Shown here one piece after another: positions 9,811 through 20,182 of a stretch of DNA of 64,000 nucleotides (positions within the stretch are counted from its first letter, which is position 1; every line of letters starts with the position of its first letter). The position numbers were made by a program, and so were the translations under genes. The notes beneath the pieces are model-generated. The model was not told the DNA's origin. It did no database searches and saw only the letters and a program-made list of their open reading frames with translations. This DNA is from Pedobacter polaris (lineage in GTDB: Bacteria > Bacteroidota > Bacteroidia > Sphingobacteriales > Sphingobacteriaceae). Location of the stretch: assembly GCF_005116505.1 (NCBI RefSeq), contig NZ_SWBR01000004.1:404830-468829 (forward strand), read 5' to 3'.

Positions 9811-12800
9811 CAACACTAAAATTACTTGTACCCATTAACCTTGATGTTTTAGTGGTAAATAATAACACAACTACTTTGTGGAAAGACATTTCGTTAACAA
9901 TAGACAATTTAAAAGAAACAGAGTATTCAAATTATCGAGGTTTAGGAACCTATTTAGAAAAAAGAATCCAAACTCCAGGGTTAAAAAATGATATCGGTAA
10001 GGTAATAGAAGATGGAATTCATTTGCATTGGACCTTGCCAAATTCATTCAGAAAAGGGACATATCAAGAAGATGGTTCTCTTGATTTTCCAAAAGCACCA
10101 AATAGATGGTTGATCATTAGAATGGACCAAGATCAAAATTGTAAATCGTGGATAGTTGAGAGTGATAAGATCAATAAAGTTAAAAACGCAAAATGTAACT
10201 GGATTGGTGAAAATAAAAAAGATAAAGGACTTGTACCATTAAGCATTGGTAATAGCTCATCTTTTATTGAATGGAATGAGAATGCTGAAGAACCTGCAAT
10301 TGATTTAACAATCATGGCGCCAGGTAATCCAGATTTTGCAGCATCATACATGCATTGTAAAAATGTGTTCGGGTTTTATGACGATATGAAAGATGAGACA
10401 GAAAAACCTTTAACTTTAGGTACCGATTATACCTACCAAGTTTATGGCTGGTTTTCTAATCAAAAAAAAGATCCATTGAATGAATGTAATGATCTAGAAA
10501 AGCTAAAGGAAACCTTAGGTAAACTATCCTTTTCCATAGAAAATGTAAAGGAAATTACAAAAAACAATAATATTGATGGCTTAGTGTGCCACGCTATGAT
10601 TAATACCGTGCCCTGGCTTAAGAAATCAACTGATATCATCCCGAGTACTGTGAGTATTGGCATTGGTAATTCTACCTCCGAAGCAATGGCCTCCCTATTA
10701 TTGGCTAACTCCAAATCTAGTGAAAAAGCAATGCCGGATAAGCTTTTAGGGGCCTATCAATATAAAGCAATGGAAGAAAACGGTATTGAAGGAGATGGTT
10801 TAAACCTGTTGAGAAAACAGGTGCACGCAAGAAGTTTTCAGCCAGTAAACGGCGGAACATTATGGGTTGTGGAAGCTAAAGACAAAAAGAAGGGACCAGA
10901 ACAAAAGGATGAGAATGATTTTGGTATTATTCCTTTCCCGCCTGAGGTTTCAGAGGCATTGAAAGAACTAAACGAACTACAGCATACTTATGATAATTGT
11001 GCCAATAAATTAACTTCTAATCAAGCTGAGTTGTATGCACTCAAATACAAAAAAGCATACATGAAATCTATTGATAGTCAAACTGATGGTTTAGATACCA
11101 AAACATTAACCAAGGCAATAAATGATGGCATAATAGAAATCAAAACAAACATTAACCTATTAAATACTGACTTAAAAAAATTAAAAGAAAAAAGTAAAGC
11201 ACTCGATGATAAAGGTAAGGCTATTTACACAGGTGATATTGTAAACAAATTTAAGAAATTACAAAATTTGTTGCCAGAACATGATGTAAAAGAAGTGCCA
11301 ATGCCTAAGTTTTATGAACCTGCAGATCCTGCTGTAGTTATAGCGGGCCTTAAACCGGCAATTAAATATATAAATACTAACGAAGTTATACAATGTAGAG
11401 TTAGGACGCAACTGGCTAATCAATTTATTTTTGGAATAGGGTACATTACAACTGATGATCTAGCTACTGCAGCAACCAGAAAAATTATGGACAAGGTAGC
11501 AAGTACTTCAGTACCTAATGATATTAAAGAATTGATATTAGAGTCGTTTTTATTAAATCCCCTTACTGCAGGTTTTGTTGCAAAAGCTTTGAGAGCTGAC
11601 ATCTCTGCTGTAAAAGATGTAATTAATCAGTTTGAGGAAAATGCTTCGAGTTATGCAAGACAAGATAAACAACCTTGTTACCTCCCAAAATTTGCCGAAA
11701 AGAAATGGAAACAACCTTGGAATCCACTTTATTTAGAATGGGGCGTGAAATGGGAAAGCAGCTACCAAAAAAATCATGTTAATGCATTAAAAGGATGGAA
11801 GTTTGGCGATGCTAAAAATGCGATAGATTTTAAATACGATGTAAAACTAAAAAGTACAAATGCACCGATAACTGAATATAATGGAAGAGTATTGCTTTCA
11901 AATCAATTAGTTAACAAAGTAAAGGAACTAAATGATAAGTTGAAACTGGAGCTTTTCAATGATTTTAGTCCTATGTCGCAGACATTAAGTGGTTTTGGTT
12001 CACAACTCTTAATGCGCTATCATGGCTTACAATTGCCAATTGTAAATAACGATTTAAAAATTGATTTAGAAGATTACCAAATCATTAATGATCAAAATCC
12101 ATGGAGCCCAATGATGATGGGGTATTCATTTTATCCAGTCCGAAGCGGGCTATTAAAAGTAGCCATGCTCCGGGTTATTGATTCATTTGGTCAAGTTTTA
12201 GAAGTTTTTCCTGGAAAAAAATCATTATTGAGCTCAGGTAAAGAACTCATGAAAAGTTCGGCTGGGATGCTAAAAACAGAAGAAAGTATAGAGTTTAAAC
12301 TGGGTCCCAGAATTATACAGCCAACGCGGTTAAGATTTGAATGGATAAATAAAAACTCTTTCAATCCACGAGTTACTGATTCAGATCCAGCTACAAGTCC
12401 GCTATGCGGATGGTTTTTATACAACAAGCTCGACGATAATATATCTGTATATAATGCCAGGGGTGTAGAGTTAGGGATTTTAGTAGATAAGGGAGATAAA
12501 ACAGTAGATCTTGTGAAAGCACCCGGCTGCAATCAATTAGGGCATTTTACCGATAATGCTTTGCGTAATACAGTTTTATTTATGCGAGAAAATTCTACCA
12601 ATTACAATAAAGTAAAAGAACGATTAATCTCTGTAACCGAAAAAATGCAATCTGTTGCATCCAGACAACAATTGACAATGGCATTACCAATTGGTTTTCC
12701 GATTGCTGTTGCTACTGCACGATTTGTTGTAGAACTAAAAGATTTACCTGCGCATGATCAGTCATTTAGTGCTGTAATTTCTAAAACTAAATTCGATCCA

Positions 12801-13298
12801 ATTAAATATACATTGAATATTGGAAACGACTTAAACAAAGCGGATGGTTTGAGTGGCTATTTCTTAAATGAAAACTACAATGAGTTTAAGAAGCCAGTTG
12901 ATGAAAATAGTGGAGCCCCAACTGTAGAATTTGAAACGGGTATGGTACAGCAACTTACACTGCTTCTTGATCCTCGAGCAATGGTATCACTTTCTTCAGG
13001 AATATTGCCCATGGCTACTTACACTTTACCTCCTCATGCATTTACTCGGGAGCTTAAAAATTTAAATCTTAGGTTTTTAGCTACTCCAGTAATCTCCCCT
13101 GTTGCAAATCTAAAGATACCATTGCTTCAACGTAATGATATTAGCTGGGATTTTATTAGAAATACAACTACTGATGAAGATATTATTGGCGATACAGGTA
13201 AAAGTCAACTGAGATTTGATTCTGTATACGCCATTGAAGGATGGTTAAAAATGACGCAAAAAGAAACTGAAGACGTAGATCAGAAAAGCCAAAGCTAA
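9807..13298 (+). CDS. large uncharacterised protein (about 1163 aa) of the cyclase operon
   Basis: The N-terminus has L-L-V-P-I-N-L-D-V-L-V-V and then G-I-H-L-H-W-T-L-P with A-P-N-R-W-L-I-I-R at about residues 70-105. This pattern is familiar from large unnamed bacterial proteins, but I know no assigned function. Residues about 390-475 (Lys/Glu/Leu-rich) are likely coiled coil and split the protein into two beta-rich halves. There is no signal peptide. I prefer the ATG at 9807 because it makes a 4-base ATGA overlap with the previous stop; an in-frame ATG at 9801 adds only two residues. Its stop shares a base with the next start. Size, coiled coil and context suggest a structural component rather than an enzyme. 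Confidence 0.65.
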   Translation: MTTLKLLVPINLDVLVVNNNTTTLWKDISLTIDNLKETEYSNYRGLGTYLEKRIQTPGLKNDIGKVIEDGIHLHWTLPNSFRKGTYQEDGSLDFPKAPNRWLIIRMDQDQNCKSWIVESDKINKVKNAKCNWIGENKKDKGLVPLSIGNSSSFIEWNENAEEPAIDLTIMAPGNPDFAASYMHCKNVFGFYDDMKDETEKPLTLGTDYTYQVYGWFSNQKKDPLNECNDLEKLKETLGKLSFSIENVKEITKNNNIDGLVCHAMINTVPWLKKSTDIIPSTVSIGIGNSTSEAMASLLLANSKSSEKAMPDKLLGAYQYKAMEENGIEGDGLNLLRKQVHARSFQPVNGGTLWVVEAKDKKKGPEQKDENDFGIIPFPPEVSEALKELNELQHTYDNCANKLTSNQAELYALKYKKAYMKSIDSQTDGLDTKTLTKAINDGIIEIKTNINLLNTDLKKLKEKSKALDDKGKAIYTGDIVNKFKKLQNLLPEHDVKEVPMPKFYEPADPAVVIAGLKPAIKYINTNEVIQCRVRTQLANQFIFGIGYITTDDLATAATRKIMDKVASTSVPNDIKELILESFLLNPLTAGFVAKALRADISAVKDVINQFEENASSYARQDKQPCYLPKFAEKKWKQPWNPLYLEWGVKWESSYQKNHVNALKGWKFGDAKNAIDFKYDVKLKSTNAPITEYNGRVLLSNQLVNKVKELNDKLKLELFNDFSPMSQTLSGFGSQLLMRYHGLQLPIVNNDLKIDLEDYQIINDQNPWSPMMMGYSFYPVRSGLLKVAMLRVIDSFGQVLEVFPGKKSLLSSGKELMKSSAGMLKTEESIEFKLGPRIIQPTRLRFEWINKNSFNPRVTDSDPATSPLCGWFLYNKLDDNISVYNARGVELGILVDKGDKTVDLVKAPGCNQLGHFTDNALRNTVLFMRENSTNYNKVKERLISVTEKMQSVASRQQLTMALPIGFPIAVATARFVVELKDLPAHDQSFSAVISKTKFDPIKYTLNIGNDLNKADGLSGYFLNENYNEFKKPVDENSGAPTVEFETGMVQQLTLLLDPRAMVSLSSGILPMATYTLPPHAFTRELKNLNLRFLATPVISPVANLKIPLLQRNDISWDFIRNTTTDEDIIGDTGKSQLRFDSVYAIEGWLKMTQKETEDVDQKSQS

Positions 13299-15010
13299 TG
13301 ACAAAACCAGAAATTAAAGTATCAGTAAATTTTCCAGTAGCTGCTGATGGTTGGAAAGATACTGCAACACTATATAGCGGACGAACTCAAGAATTATATT
13401 TTGAAATTACCGTAAGCGGAGGTGGAGAGTTTAAAATTGAATTTCCAGTTGCTGATACCTTGGCATCAGAAACCGCACTAGTCTCTGTTGAAGGTTGGAA
13501 AGGTAATTTTGACATGTCTGTCTGCTCACCAGATCAGGGAATTACTTGTAAAAAGCTAGTCACGGCAAATAGATATTATATCAATATAGCCATTCCTAAA
13601 GATCCAAAAGAAGTCGTTTTTAATTTAAAATTAAAGTTAAACACGATAAGTGCCAAAAATGGTATGGCTGTTAGCAAAGTAAAATATTTTGATGATGACG
13701 ATGATCAAATTGAGTTTAAAGCATTTACAGTTATTCTCGAAAAAAAAATCGAACAACCTAAAATTAAAAGCTTCACCATCAATAAGGCTATTTTACTCCC
13801 TCAAGATACCTATGATTTAGAATGGGATATTGAAGAGGCGGAAGTGGTAACGTTAACAACACCTACGGGAATTGAAACTGTTAAATTAAAGGATAGTAAA
13901 AGAAAATTAGAGATTTCGGCAGATTTTCTACATAGGATTACGGCAAAAAATGGAGATTTTATTGTAACTAAAGATATTTTAGTTAAATATCATGATAGAA
14001 CAGAGGTATGCTTTATCAAGAATTTTAACGACCAGATAAAAGCTGAAATAGCTGATTTGTTAACTGTTAATTTGATGAACCTGGTTAAAATTGGTGATAA
14101 ATTATATGCATTGCTACTCATCAAAACAAAAGAAAATACAGACGCTTATTTTTTTGACACTAAAGATGGTATCAATTGGTATAAAAGTGCAATTGGCTCC
14201 TTCAATCATAATGACGGCGTAAATGTACCTTTACTATTTGCAGGTAGTCCAATTGTTTATCTTGGAACTAAGATTTACCTAATAGGAGGAAGTAAGTTCG
14301 ATCCTAATTTTAGGAGTAATGATGTATACAGTTATGATTTAAAGAAAGAAGGCACTGGGTGGCAGAAAGAAACTTCAAAACCTACTTTTAGTGAACGGAT
14401 GGGCCATGCTGTAGTCGTATATGATAACGAAATATGGTTACTGGGCGGAATTGGCGATGAAAGAACCTTTAAAGATATCCATACCTATTCTCCAATAAGC
14501 TCAAGTTGGAAAAAATTAGATGAAAAAAAAGAAATGGATCATGCACTATGTATGCATACTGCTGTAGTGGAAGGTAATATTTTAACTGTTTATGGAGGTT
14601 GCGCACGGATGATTAGTGAGTTTGACCAACGATTGATAGATTCAATGAGTAAGAATTTAGCGAGCACAAATCCGGACGAAAAATGGAAGCCAGAATGGGT
14701 TGCGAATCCAAAAAAACGAGATGATATAATTGAATCGGAGTTAGTTAGCTGTGTATTTGGCGCTACTTTAAACGAACGGTTTATTTTTACTGTATTTGAA
14801 CGTACTGAGCTTGGAAGAATGGCTTTTGAAATTAAAAATAAAAGCTTAGATAAACTATCTCCAAAAAATGGTTTTTTGTTAACTAACACATTTACTGGTT
14901 CGCAAACGGTATCATTTAATAATGTGATTTTCTTTTGCAGTAACTCAGATGATGGCACTTTAGAAACCACGCTGCCCAGCTATTTTATTTACCATTCAAT
15001 AACCCATTAA
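13298..15010 (+). CDS. Kelch-like beta-propeller protein with N-terminal Ig-like domains
   Basis: The first 150 residues look like a beta-sandwich, and residues about 150-235 (K-S-F-T-I-N-K, then Y-D-L-E-W-D-I) resemble an Ig-like or PKD-like fold. From about residue 240 there are Kelch-type repeats. The clearest are I-Y-L-I-G-G-S-K-F with a following V-Y-S-Y-D, and I-W-L-L-G-G-I-G-D with I-H-T-Y-S-P-x-x-x-x-W; a third has L-T-V-Y-G-G-C. Kelch propellers are binding modules, and in some cases galactose-oxidase-like enzymes, but no copper ligands are evident. There is no signal peptide. The start codon overlaps the upstream stop, and the next gene begins 2 bases after its stop. It probably binds a partner within the system encoded here. 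Confidence 0.65.
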   Translation: MTKPEIKVSVNFPVAADGWKDTATLYSGRTQELYFEITVSGGGEFKIEFPVADTLASETALVSVEGWKGNFDMSVCSPDQGITCKKLVTANRYYINIAIPKDPKEVVFNLKLKLNTISAKNGMAVSKVKYFDDDDDQIEFKAFTVILEKKIEQPKIKSFTINKAILLPQDTYDLEWDIEEAEVVTLTTPTGIETVKLKDSKRKLEISADFLHRITAKNGDFIVTKDILVKYHDRTEVCFIKNFNDQIKAEIADLLTVNLMNLVKIGDKLYALLLIKTKENTDAYFFDTKDGINWYKSAIGSFNHNDGVNVPLLFAGSPIVYLGTKIYLIGGSKFDPNFRSNDVYSYDLKKEGTGWQKETSKPTFSERMGHAVVVYDNEIWLLGGIGDERTFKDIHTYSPISSSWKKLDEKKEMDHALCMHTAVVEGNILTVYGGCARMISEFDQRLIDSMSKNLASTNPDEKWKPEWVANPKKRDDIIESELVSCVFGATLNERFIFTVFERTELGRMAFEIKNKSLDKLSPKNGFLLTNTFTGSQTVSFNNVIFFCSNSDDGTLETTLPSYFIYHSITH

Positions 15011-15012
15011 AA

Positions 15013-16872
15013 ATGAAAACAATTAGCCATTATATTTTAAGATGTTGTTGCCTAGTTTTTACGCTATTAAATTTAGGTAATGCTGTATTAGCTCAAAAAA
15101 AAATAATCCGAACAGTTATACCAGCCACCTCAAGTAGATCTCCTTCTATAAGAATTGATCAGGGGCTTACCGCTACTGTTAGCTTTGATTTGAGCGTTCT
15201 TCCAAAAGATTGTATAATTGAGTCCAGCTCGTTACAGTTTGCAACTAGGAATGTTCTAGTAAATACCGCTGTTGTTTTAGAAGTGTATAAATCCGATGCA
15301 GAAAGGATTACTTTTCAGAGTGTGAAGACAAGTGATACAGCTAAAACATTAATAGCAATAGATATTAAAAATAAAATGTATTGGCCTAAATCAAATTCAT
15401 CAACTTATGCGGTCACTTTAAAAACCACTAAAAATGCAGGAGACTTGCTTGAATTATATGGATCGCCTGATGATGCTGTCTTCGAACAGGGATTTGCTCC
15501 TAAATTGATCATTAATTATACAGAAGCCATCGTAAATAAAGTTGATTGGGGTATATCTAATGCAAATGCTCAGCATTCTTCACAATCATTTATGGGAATT
15601 AAAGGTGCAATTCCTTCTGGCTATACTGTGAAATCTGTAGAAGCTGATGGAGAGATTAAATTAAATCTGCTACTATTTAAAGATAATATATACTTATATA
15701 GTAATTCTGGAATAGCTAAGGTAAATGTTAGGGACCTAAAGATGACTAAAATAAAAACTGGTCTTGTGGCTGCAACAGAGACATCGATACCAGCAATTGA
15801 TAACTTAGGTAGATTTTACTATCCGAATACTGAGAACGTTTCTGTTATCGAATTAGGAAACAATAATAATTATAGTGACAAAATTAAGCAAAATGGGAAA
15901 CTCGTAAATGCAATTACATTGGGAGCAGATGGAAGTGTTTATTTACCCACTATTAATTCAATTAGCGCTTACATGCCCTTTCCCCGTAATAGATTGATTT
16001 GGTCATATCCATTTTCAGGGAAAAAGAGCACGATAACTTTGAATGAGGAGGGGACCATTGCCTATGTAGCAGTGAGTAGTAATAATGCAACAGGGATCCT
16101 TGCCTTGGATGCTACCAATGGTAGACTGATTTCTTTTAAATCTTTAGCCTTAAAAGCTGAAGGATCTGCAAATCTTGCTATTCCGGTACTTGATAAACAA
16201 GGCGATGTGTACATCGCAGATAAATTAAGAGGAGCAGATAGTTTGTATGTATTTAAATCAAACTTAAGTAAGTTGGATAAGACAATAACTGGAGCAAATA
16301 TTTCTATACCTACAGCTGGTATTGAAAAAGGGGTTTTATTTATAAAGAATGGTTTCTTAATGAAATATATTGATGGTAACGAAGTTAAATTCGCTAACAT
16401 GGGGTATAATGGAGAAGTGGTTTCTTTAATTTCAGATCAAGCGAACAATATTTTTTGCTTAGGTGCCGATAAAAAGCTTTATCTATTATTTAATAAAGAA
16501 AGTCAATTTAAAAAAGTTGAAAACGTAAATGGTGGCATGGCACTTATTATGGGAGTTGACGGCACATTGTATACTGCAAGTAATAATAATTTAACTGCTA
16601 TAAAGCCAAGTGCTTATACAGATGATTACACTTTAGTTCAAGCTGATTTTAACGATGATGATTTAACGTTTAGAGGAAAAAAAGTAATCACTAGTAAAGG
16701 TTTCGTAATCAGTAGAAATAGAGTCATCACTGCTAAGGAGGAGGTGATATTAGGTACTGATGTACAAGTCAGTAATGCGACCTTAATGATTAAATCTGCT
16801 GGTAAAATATCTTTTGGAAAAGGTTTTTTAATTAAAAAAGGATCAGAAGTCGTGGTTCGAACAGAAAATTAA
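15013..16872 (+). CDS. secreted beta-propeller-like protein with a C-terminal repeat tail
   Basis: This is the first gene of the operon with a clear signal peptide, an N-terminal hydrophobic stretch ending V-L-A-Q near residue 28. Residues about 35-175 form a jelly-roll-like domain reminiscent of DNRLRE modules (an ordered run of V-S-F-D-L, L-E-V-Y, then F-A-P-K-L-I-I-N-Y). Residues about 200-545 look like a PQQ/WD-type propeller, with repeated G-x-V-Y-L/I and A-L-D-A-T-N-G-R. The last 60 residues carry the Bacteroidota-type pattern in which a strand ladder ends G-F-L-I-K-K-G-S-E-V. The protein is probably exported and may sit at the surface. It follows the Kelch gene by 2 bases and is followed by a 114-base gap, so transcription could restart after it. 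Confidence 0.6.
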   Translation: MKTISHYILRCCCLVFTLLNLGNAVLAQKKIIRTVIPATSSRSPSIRIDQGLTATVSFDLSVLPKDCIIESSSLQFATRNVLVNTAVVLEVYKSDAERITFQSVKTSDTAKTLIAIDIKNKMYWPKSNSSTYAVTLKTTKNAGDLLELYGSPDDAVFEQGFAPKLIINYTEAIVNKVDWGISNANAQHSSQSFMGIKGAIPSGYTVKSVEADGEIKLNLLLFKDNIYLYSNSGIAKVNVRDLKMTKIKTGLVAATETSIPAIDNLGRFYYPNTENVSVIELGNNNNYSDKIKQNGKLVNAITLGADGSVYLPTINSISAYMPFPRNRLIWSYPFSGKKSTITLNEEGTIAYVAVSSNNATGILALDATNGRLISFKSLALKAEGSANLAIPVLDKQGDVYIADKLRGADSLYVFKSNLSKLDKTITGANISIPTAGIEKGVLFIKNGFLMKYIDGNEVKFANMGYNGEVVSLISDQANNIFCLGADKKLYLLFNKESQFKKVENVNGGMALIMGVDGTLYTASNNNLTAIKPSAYTDDYTLVQADFNDDDLTFRGKKVITSKGFVISRNRVITAKEEVILGTDVQVSNATLMIKSAGKISFGKGFLIKKGSEVVVRTEN

Positions 16873-16986
16873 GTTCTCATGCAAATTTTACTAAGATAAA
16901 AAGAGATGTTAGTACTCAATCCACATGATCAGCCAATAAACCAATAAAAGTATTCACATCAAAAAAAATAAAGTAACCTCATCAAT

Positions 16987-18522
16987 ATGAAAATTATCTC
17001 AAATAACCATAAAGCTTTGTTAAGAGGTATGAAACTACACTTAATAATGCTTACCATCCTTTTTTTGTTAGGTGTTAATTTAGTGAATGCACAAACTAGT
17101 ACGGTAGATAGTGCCTTATATATCGATCAAAATGGGAATACCAATTTGGGAGCAAATCTCAAATTAAGAGGAGACCTATTTACATTCGGTAACAATAAAA
17201 ATCTGACTTGGTTAAAGGCAGGTAATAATGGTTTTACCATTGGTAATAATAACACAAAGTATGTGCTTAATCTTAATGATCTAGGCATTAATACTGATAA
17301 CCAAGATCTGAATTTATCGATTTCTGGTAAAGGTAATATGTATTTTAGCACCAATGGTAATACGGCCATAACTATTAATCAAGCAGGAAATATTGCTATA
17401 AGTAAAACAGCTAAAATCAATAAGTTAGAAATAGATGGCAACTTGCATATGGATGGTAATGCAATTTATTTACGTAAAAATACAGGTAGTTTAAGTGATT
17501 ACATACAGTGGACTGGCATGGATAATTCGCAACAAAGAAATGAAAAGATTAGGATTAGTGGTTGGTTAGGTACCATTTTGGGCTCAACAAATAACAATAC
17601 GGTAGCATTAAAAACTAATGACTTGGGTTTTGTAGGAATTGGTGATGATGATGCTGAATTTCCCTTACATGTGTCTAGAAAACAAGGAAGAAGCAATTAT
17701 TCATATGTTGAAGGCAATCTTAAAGCTGTAGGTTTACGTCAAAGTGTAAATGTGTTTAGTCCTGTAGGAGGGAAATATAGTAGCTGTAGTATTTTTGCCC
17801 TAGGAGATATTGTAACTAAGGAAGCAATAATTTCTAGCGGGTCAACAGCTTATTCCGACATCAGGCTTAAAAAGGACATTAATGCTAGCTCATCACAACA
17901 GGATCTTGAAAAACTAAAGCAAATTGAAATTGTAAACTACAAAATGATTGATACGATAGCTGATCATAAATCTTATAAAAAGGTAATTGCTCAGCAGGTA
18001 CAAAAAGTTTATCCTTTAGCGACAAATGTTAGTTTTAGAACTTTGCCAAACGTATTTCAAACAGCTATCAGTACTAAAAAGATACAAGACAGCTTGTATG
18101 TAATTACAATTGAAAAAACACCATTACTCAATATTGGAGATGAACTGGAATTAAAAAGCCAATCTGCAGAAGAGATCGTAGTTAAGATTATGGCCGTGAA
18201 TAAAAATAATATCACAGTAAAATCCGCAGTTGCGTTAAACGAACAACCGTCAATTTTTGTATATGGTACAAAAGCTAAAGATGTGCTTACGGTTGATTAC
18301 GATGCGATTGGCATGCTTAATGTTTCGGCAACTCAAGAGTTGGCAAAAATTATTGCACAACAACAACTGCTGATTGTTGAATTAAATAAACAAAATGCAG
18401 CACTAAAGAATGAACAAGCTACAACTAAGAATACCCTAGATCAAATATTGGCACGTTTAGCGCCATTAGAGGATTCTAAAAATAAGGCCACTGTTGCAAT
18501 TCATTCATCATCTCTTAAATAA
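16987..18522 (+). CDS. secreted fibre-like protein with peptidase S74 chaperone (paralogue 1)
   Basis: A signal peptide (hydrophobic to about residue 35, ending V-N-A-Q) is followed by D-S-A-L-Y-I-D and a beta-repeat shaft with many G-N-x-x-T and F-x-I-G-N units (residues about 40-270). The S74 intramolecular chaperone begins at Y-S-D-I-R-L-K-K-D. S290 and K295 match the Ser/Lys self-cleavage dyad known from phage endosialidase tail spikes. An inserted beta module (about residues 365-450) and V-D-Y-D-A-I-x-M-L-N-V-S-A-T-Q-E-L come next, then a terminal coiled coil. The family trimerises and then releases the chaperone. A 114-base gap precedes this gene, so it may have its own promoter. It is the first of four tandem copies. 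Confidence 0.85.
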   Translation: MKIISNNHKALLRGMKLHLIMLTILFLLGVNLVNAQTSTVDSALYIDQNGNTNLGANLKLRGDLFTFGNNKNLTWLKAGNNGFTIGNNNTKYVLNLNDLGINTDNQDLNLSISGKGNMYFSTNGNTAITINQAGNIAISKTAKINKLEIDGNLHMDGNAIYLRKNTGSLSDYIQWTGMDNSQQRNEKIRISGWLGTILGSTNNNTVALKTNDLGFVGIGDDDAEFPLHVSRKQGRSNYSYVEGNLKAVGLRQSVNVFSPVGGKYSSCSIFALGDIVTKEAIISSGSTAYSDIRLKKDINASSSQQDLEKLKQIEIVNYKMIDTIADHKSYKKVIAQQVQKVYPLATNVSFRTLPNVFQTAISTKKIQDSLYVITIEKTPLLNIGDELELKSQSAEEIVVKIMAVNKNNITVKSAVALNEQPSIFVYGTKAKDVLTVDYDAIGMLNVSATQELAKIIAQQQLLIVELNKQNAALKNEQATTKNTLDQILARLAPLEDSKNKATVAIHSSSLK

Positions 18523-18543
18523 ATTTGAAATCAAACTTTTTTT

Positions 18544-20163
18544 ATGAAAATCTTACACTGGTTATCTGCCTACAAATCTGTTAATAACAATTTTAAATTA
18601 TGGATAGCACTTATATTAACATTAAGTAGCAACTCGATATTTGCTCAAGCACAGCCAGATAGTTCATTATATATAGATCGGAGTGGCAATACTATTTTAG
18701 GCGCTAATTTGAGCTTAAAAGGCGATCTGATTTCATTTGGTAAAAACGGAGTTAATCCAATTTGGTTTAAAGCAAATAATGATGGCTTTACTATAGGGCA
18801 TAGCGGCACAAGTAATAGACTTAGTTTTAATAGCCATGCTGTTTATACCGAAAATCAGGATTTAAACCTAGCCGTAATCGGTACAGGCAATATGCACTTT
18901 AAAACCAATGGTAACTATGCTATGATGATTAATCAGGCAGGAAATGTGAGCATAGGCAATAAAGGTCGAAACCCCATTCATAAAGTAGAGATAGATGGCG
19001 CGTTGCACATGGATGGCAACCCAATTTATTTGCGTCAAGATCCTAATAATTTGAATGATTATATTAAATGGACAGGTCTGTCAAATTCATCAGGAAATAC
19101 TAACGATAAAGTAAGGGTTAGCGGTTGGCGAGGTGTAATATTAGGCTCAACTTACCTGAATACAACCGCTTTAAGTACAAACTCAGATGGTTTTGTAGGG
19201 ATAGGCACTGATAATGCTCAAAAGCCATTTCAGGTAGATATTAAGAATGTAGGCATGTCGCTGATGGTTAGTTCTGCAGGTTTTACAGGTATTGGCACCA
19301 GTGATTCACAATTCCCTCTGCATGTGGCTACAACGCAAGGCGGAGCTAACATCTCTTACAGAGCCAATGGATCACCAGGAGTTGCAATGGGTTGGGGTTC
19401 TGGTGTGCATGATGCCAGTAGCCGAAATTATAAGAACTGTAGTATTTTTGCTTATGGTGATATTGTGACTAAAAATGCCATTGTATCAAGCGGTACAGCA
19501 GCATATTCAGACATTAGGCTTAAAAAGGATTTTAAATTAAGCTCATCAAAGCAGGATCTAGAAAAGCTAAAGCAAATAGAAATTGTTAACTATAAGATGA
19601 TCGATACCATAGCCGATCAAAAAAGCTATAAGAAAGTAATCGCACAGCAAGTGCAAAAGGTTTTTCCTATGGCAACTAATGTAAGCTTTAGTACTTTGCC
19701 AAATGTATTTCAAACCGCTGTGAGTATTAAAAAACTACAAGACAGTCTTTACCTCATTACACTTGCAAAGCCACAATCATTGAAAGTTGGAGATCAATTG
19801 GAATTAAAATGCCAACCTGCTAATGATGTTTTAGTGCAAGTTACAGCAGTAAATAAAAATACCATTACCATAAAATCGGCCATAGAATTAAATCAGCAAG
19901 AATCTGTTTTTGTTTACGGTACAAAGGCTACTGATGTGCTAACGGTTGATTATGATGCCATTAGTATGCTCAATGTATCAGCTACGCAAGAACTATCAAA
20001 AATTATTGATCGCCAACAAAAGAAAATAGAAGATTTAACACAAGAAGTTGAACGCTTAAAAAAAGAACAAACAAATACCAATCAACAAATACTAGCTCGT
20101 TTAACGCAGTTAGAAGAAAGTAAAACTACGCCGATCCAAAAAACTACCTCTCCACAAAAATAA
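18544..20163 (+). CDS. secreted fibre-like protein with peptidase S74 chaperone (paralogue 2)
   Basis: Same plan as the preceding gene: signal peptide ending I-F-A-Q, then D-S-S-L-Y-I-D-R-S-G-N-T and a shaft of about 280 residues. The S74 domain starts at S322 (Y-S-D-I-R-L-K) with K327 as the partner lysine. The shaft carries two V-G-I-G/T-G-I-G-T units in a row (about residues 219-260) where the first paralogue has one, so shaft length varies by unit duplication. The C-terminal coiled coil ends in a Thr/Lys/Gln-rich tail. It starts 21 bases after the first copy and is surely in the same transcript. The chaperone and post-chaperone regions are the most conserved parts among the four copies. 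Confidence 0.85.
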   Translation: MKILHWLSAYKSVNNNFKLWIALILTLSSNSIFAQAQPDSSLYIDRSGNTILGANLSLKGDLISFGKNGVNPIWFKANNDGFTIGHSGTSNRLSFNSHAVYTENQDLNLAVIGTGNMHFKTNGNYAMMINQAGNVSIGNKGRNPIHKVEIDGALHMDGNPIYLRQDPNNLNDYIKWTGLSNSSGNTNDKVRVSGWRGVILGSTYLNTTALSTNSDGFVGIGTDNAQKPFQVDIKNVGMSLMVSSAGFTGIGTSDSQFPLHVATTQGGANISYRANGSPGVAMGWGSGVHDASSRNYKNCSIFAYGDIVTKNAIVSSGTAAYSDIRLKKDFKLSSSKQDLEKLKQIEIVNYKMIDTIADQKSYKKVIAQQVQKVFPMATNVSFSTLPNVFQTAVSIKKLQDSLYLITLAKPQSLKVGDQLELKCQPANDVLVQVTAVNKNTITIKSAIELNQQESVFVYGTKATDVLTVDYDAISMLNVSATQELSKIIDRQQKKIEDLTQEVERLKKEQTNTNQQILARLTQLEESKTTPIQKTTSPQK

Positions 20164-20182
20164 TTCAGCTAACCAAAAAGAT

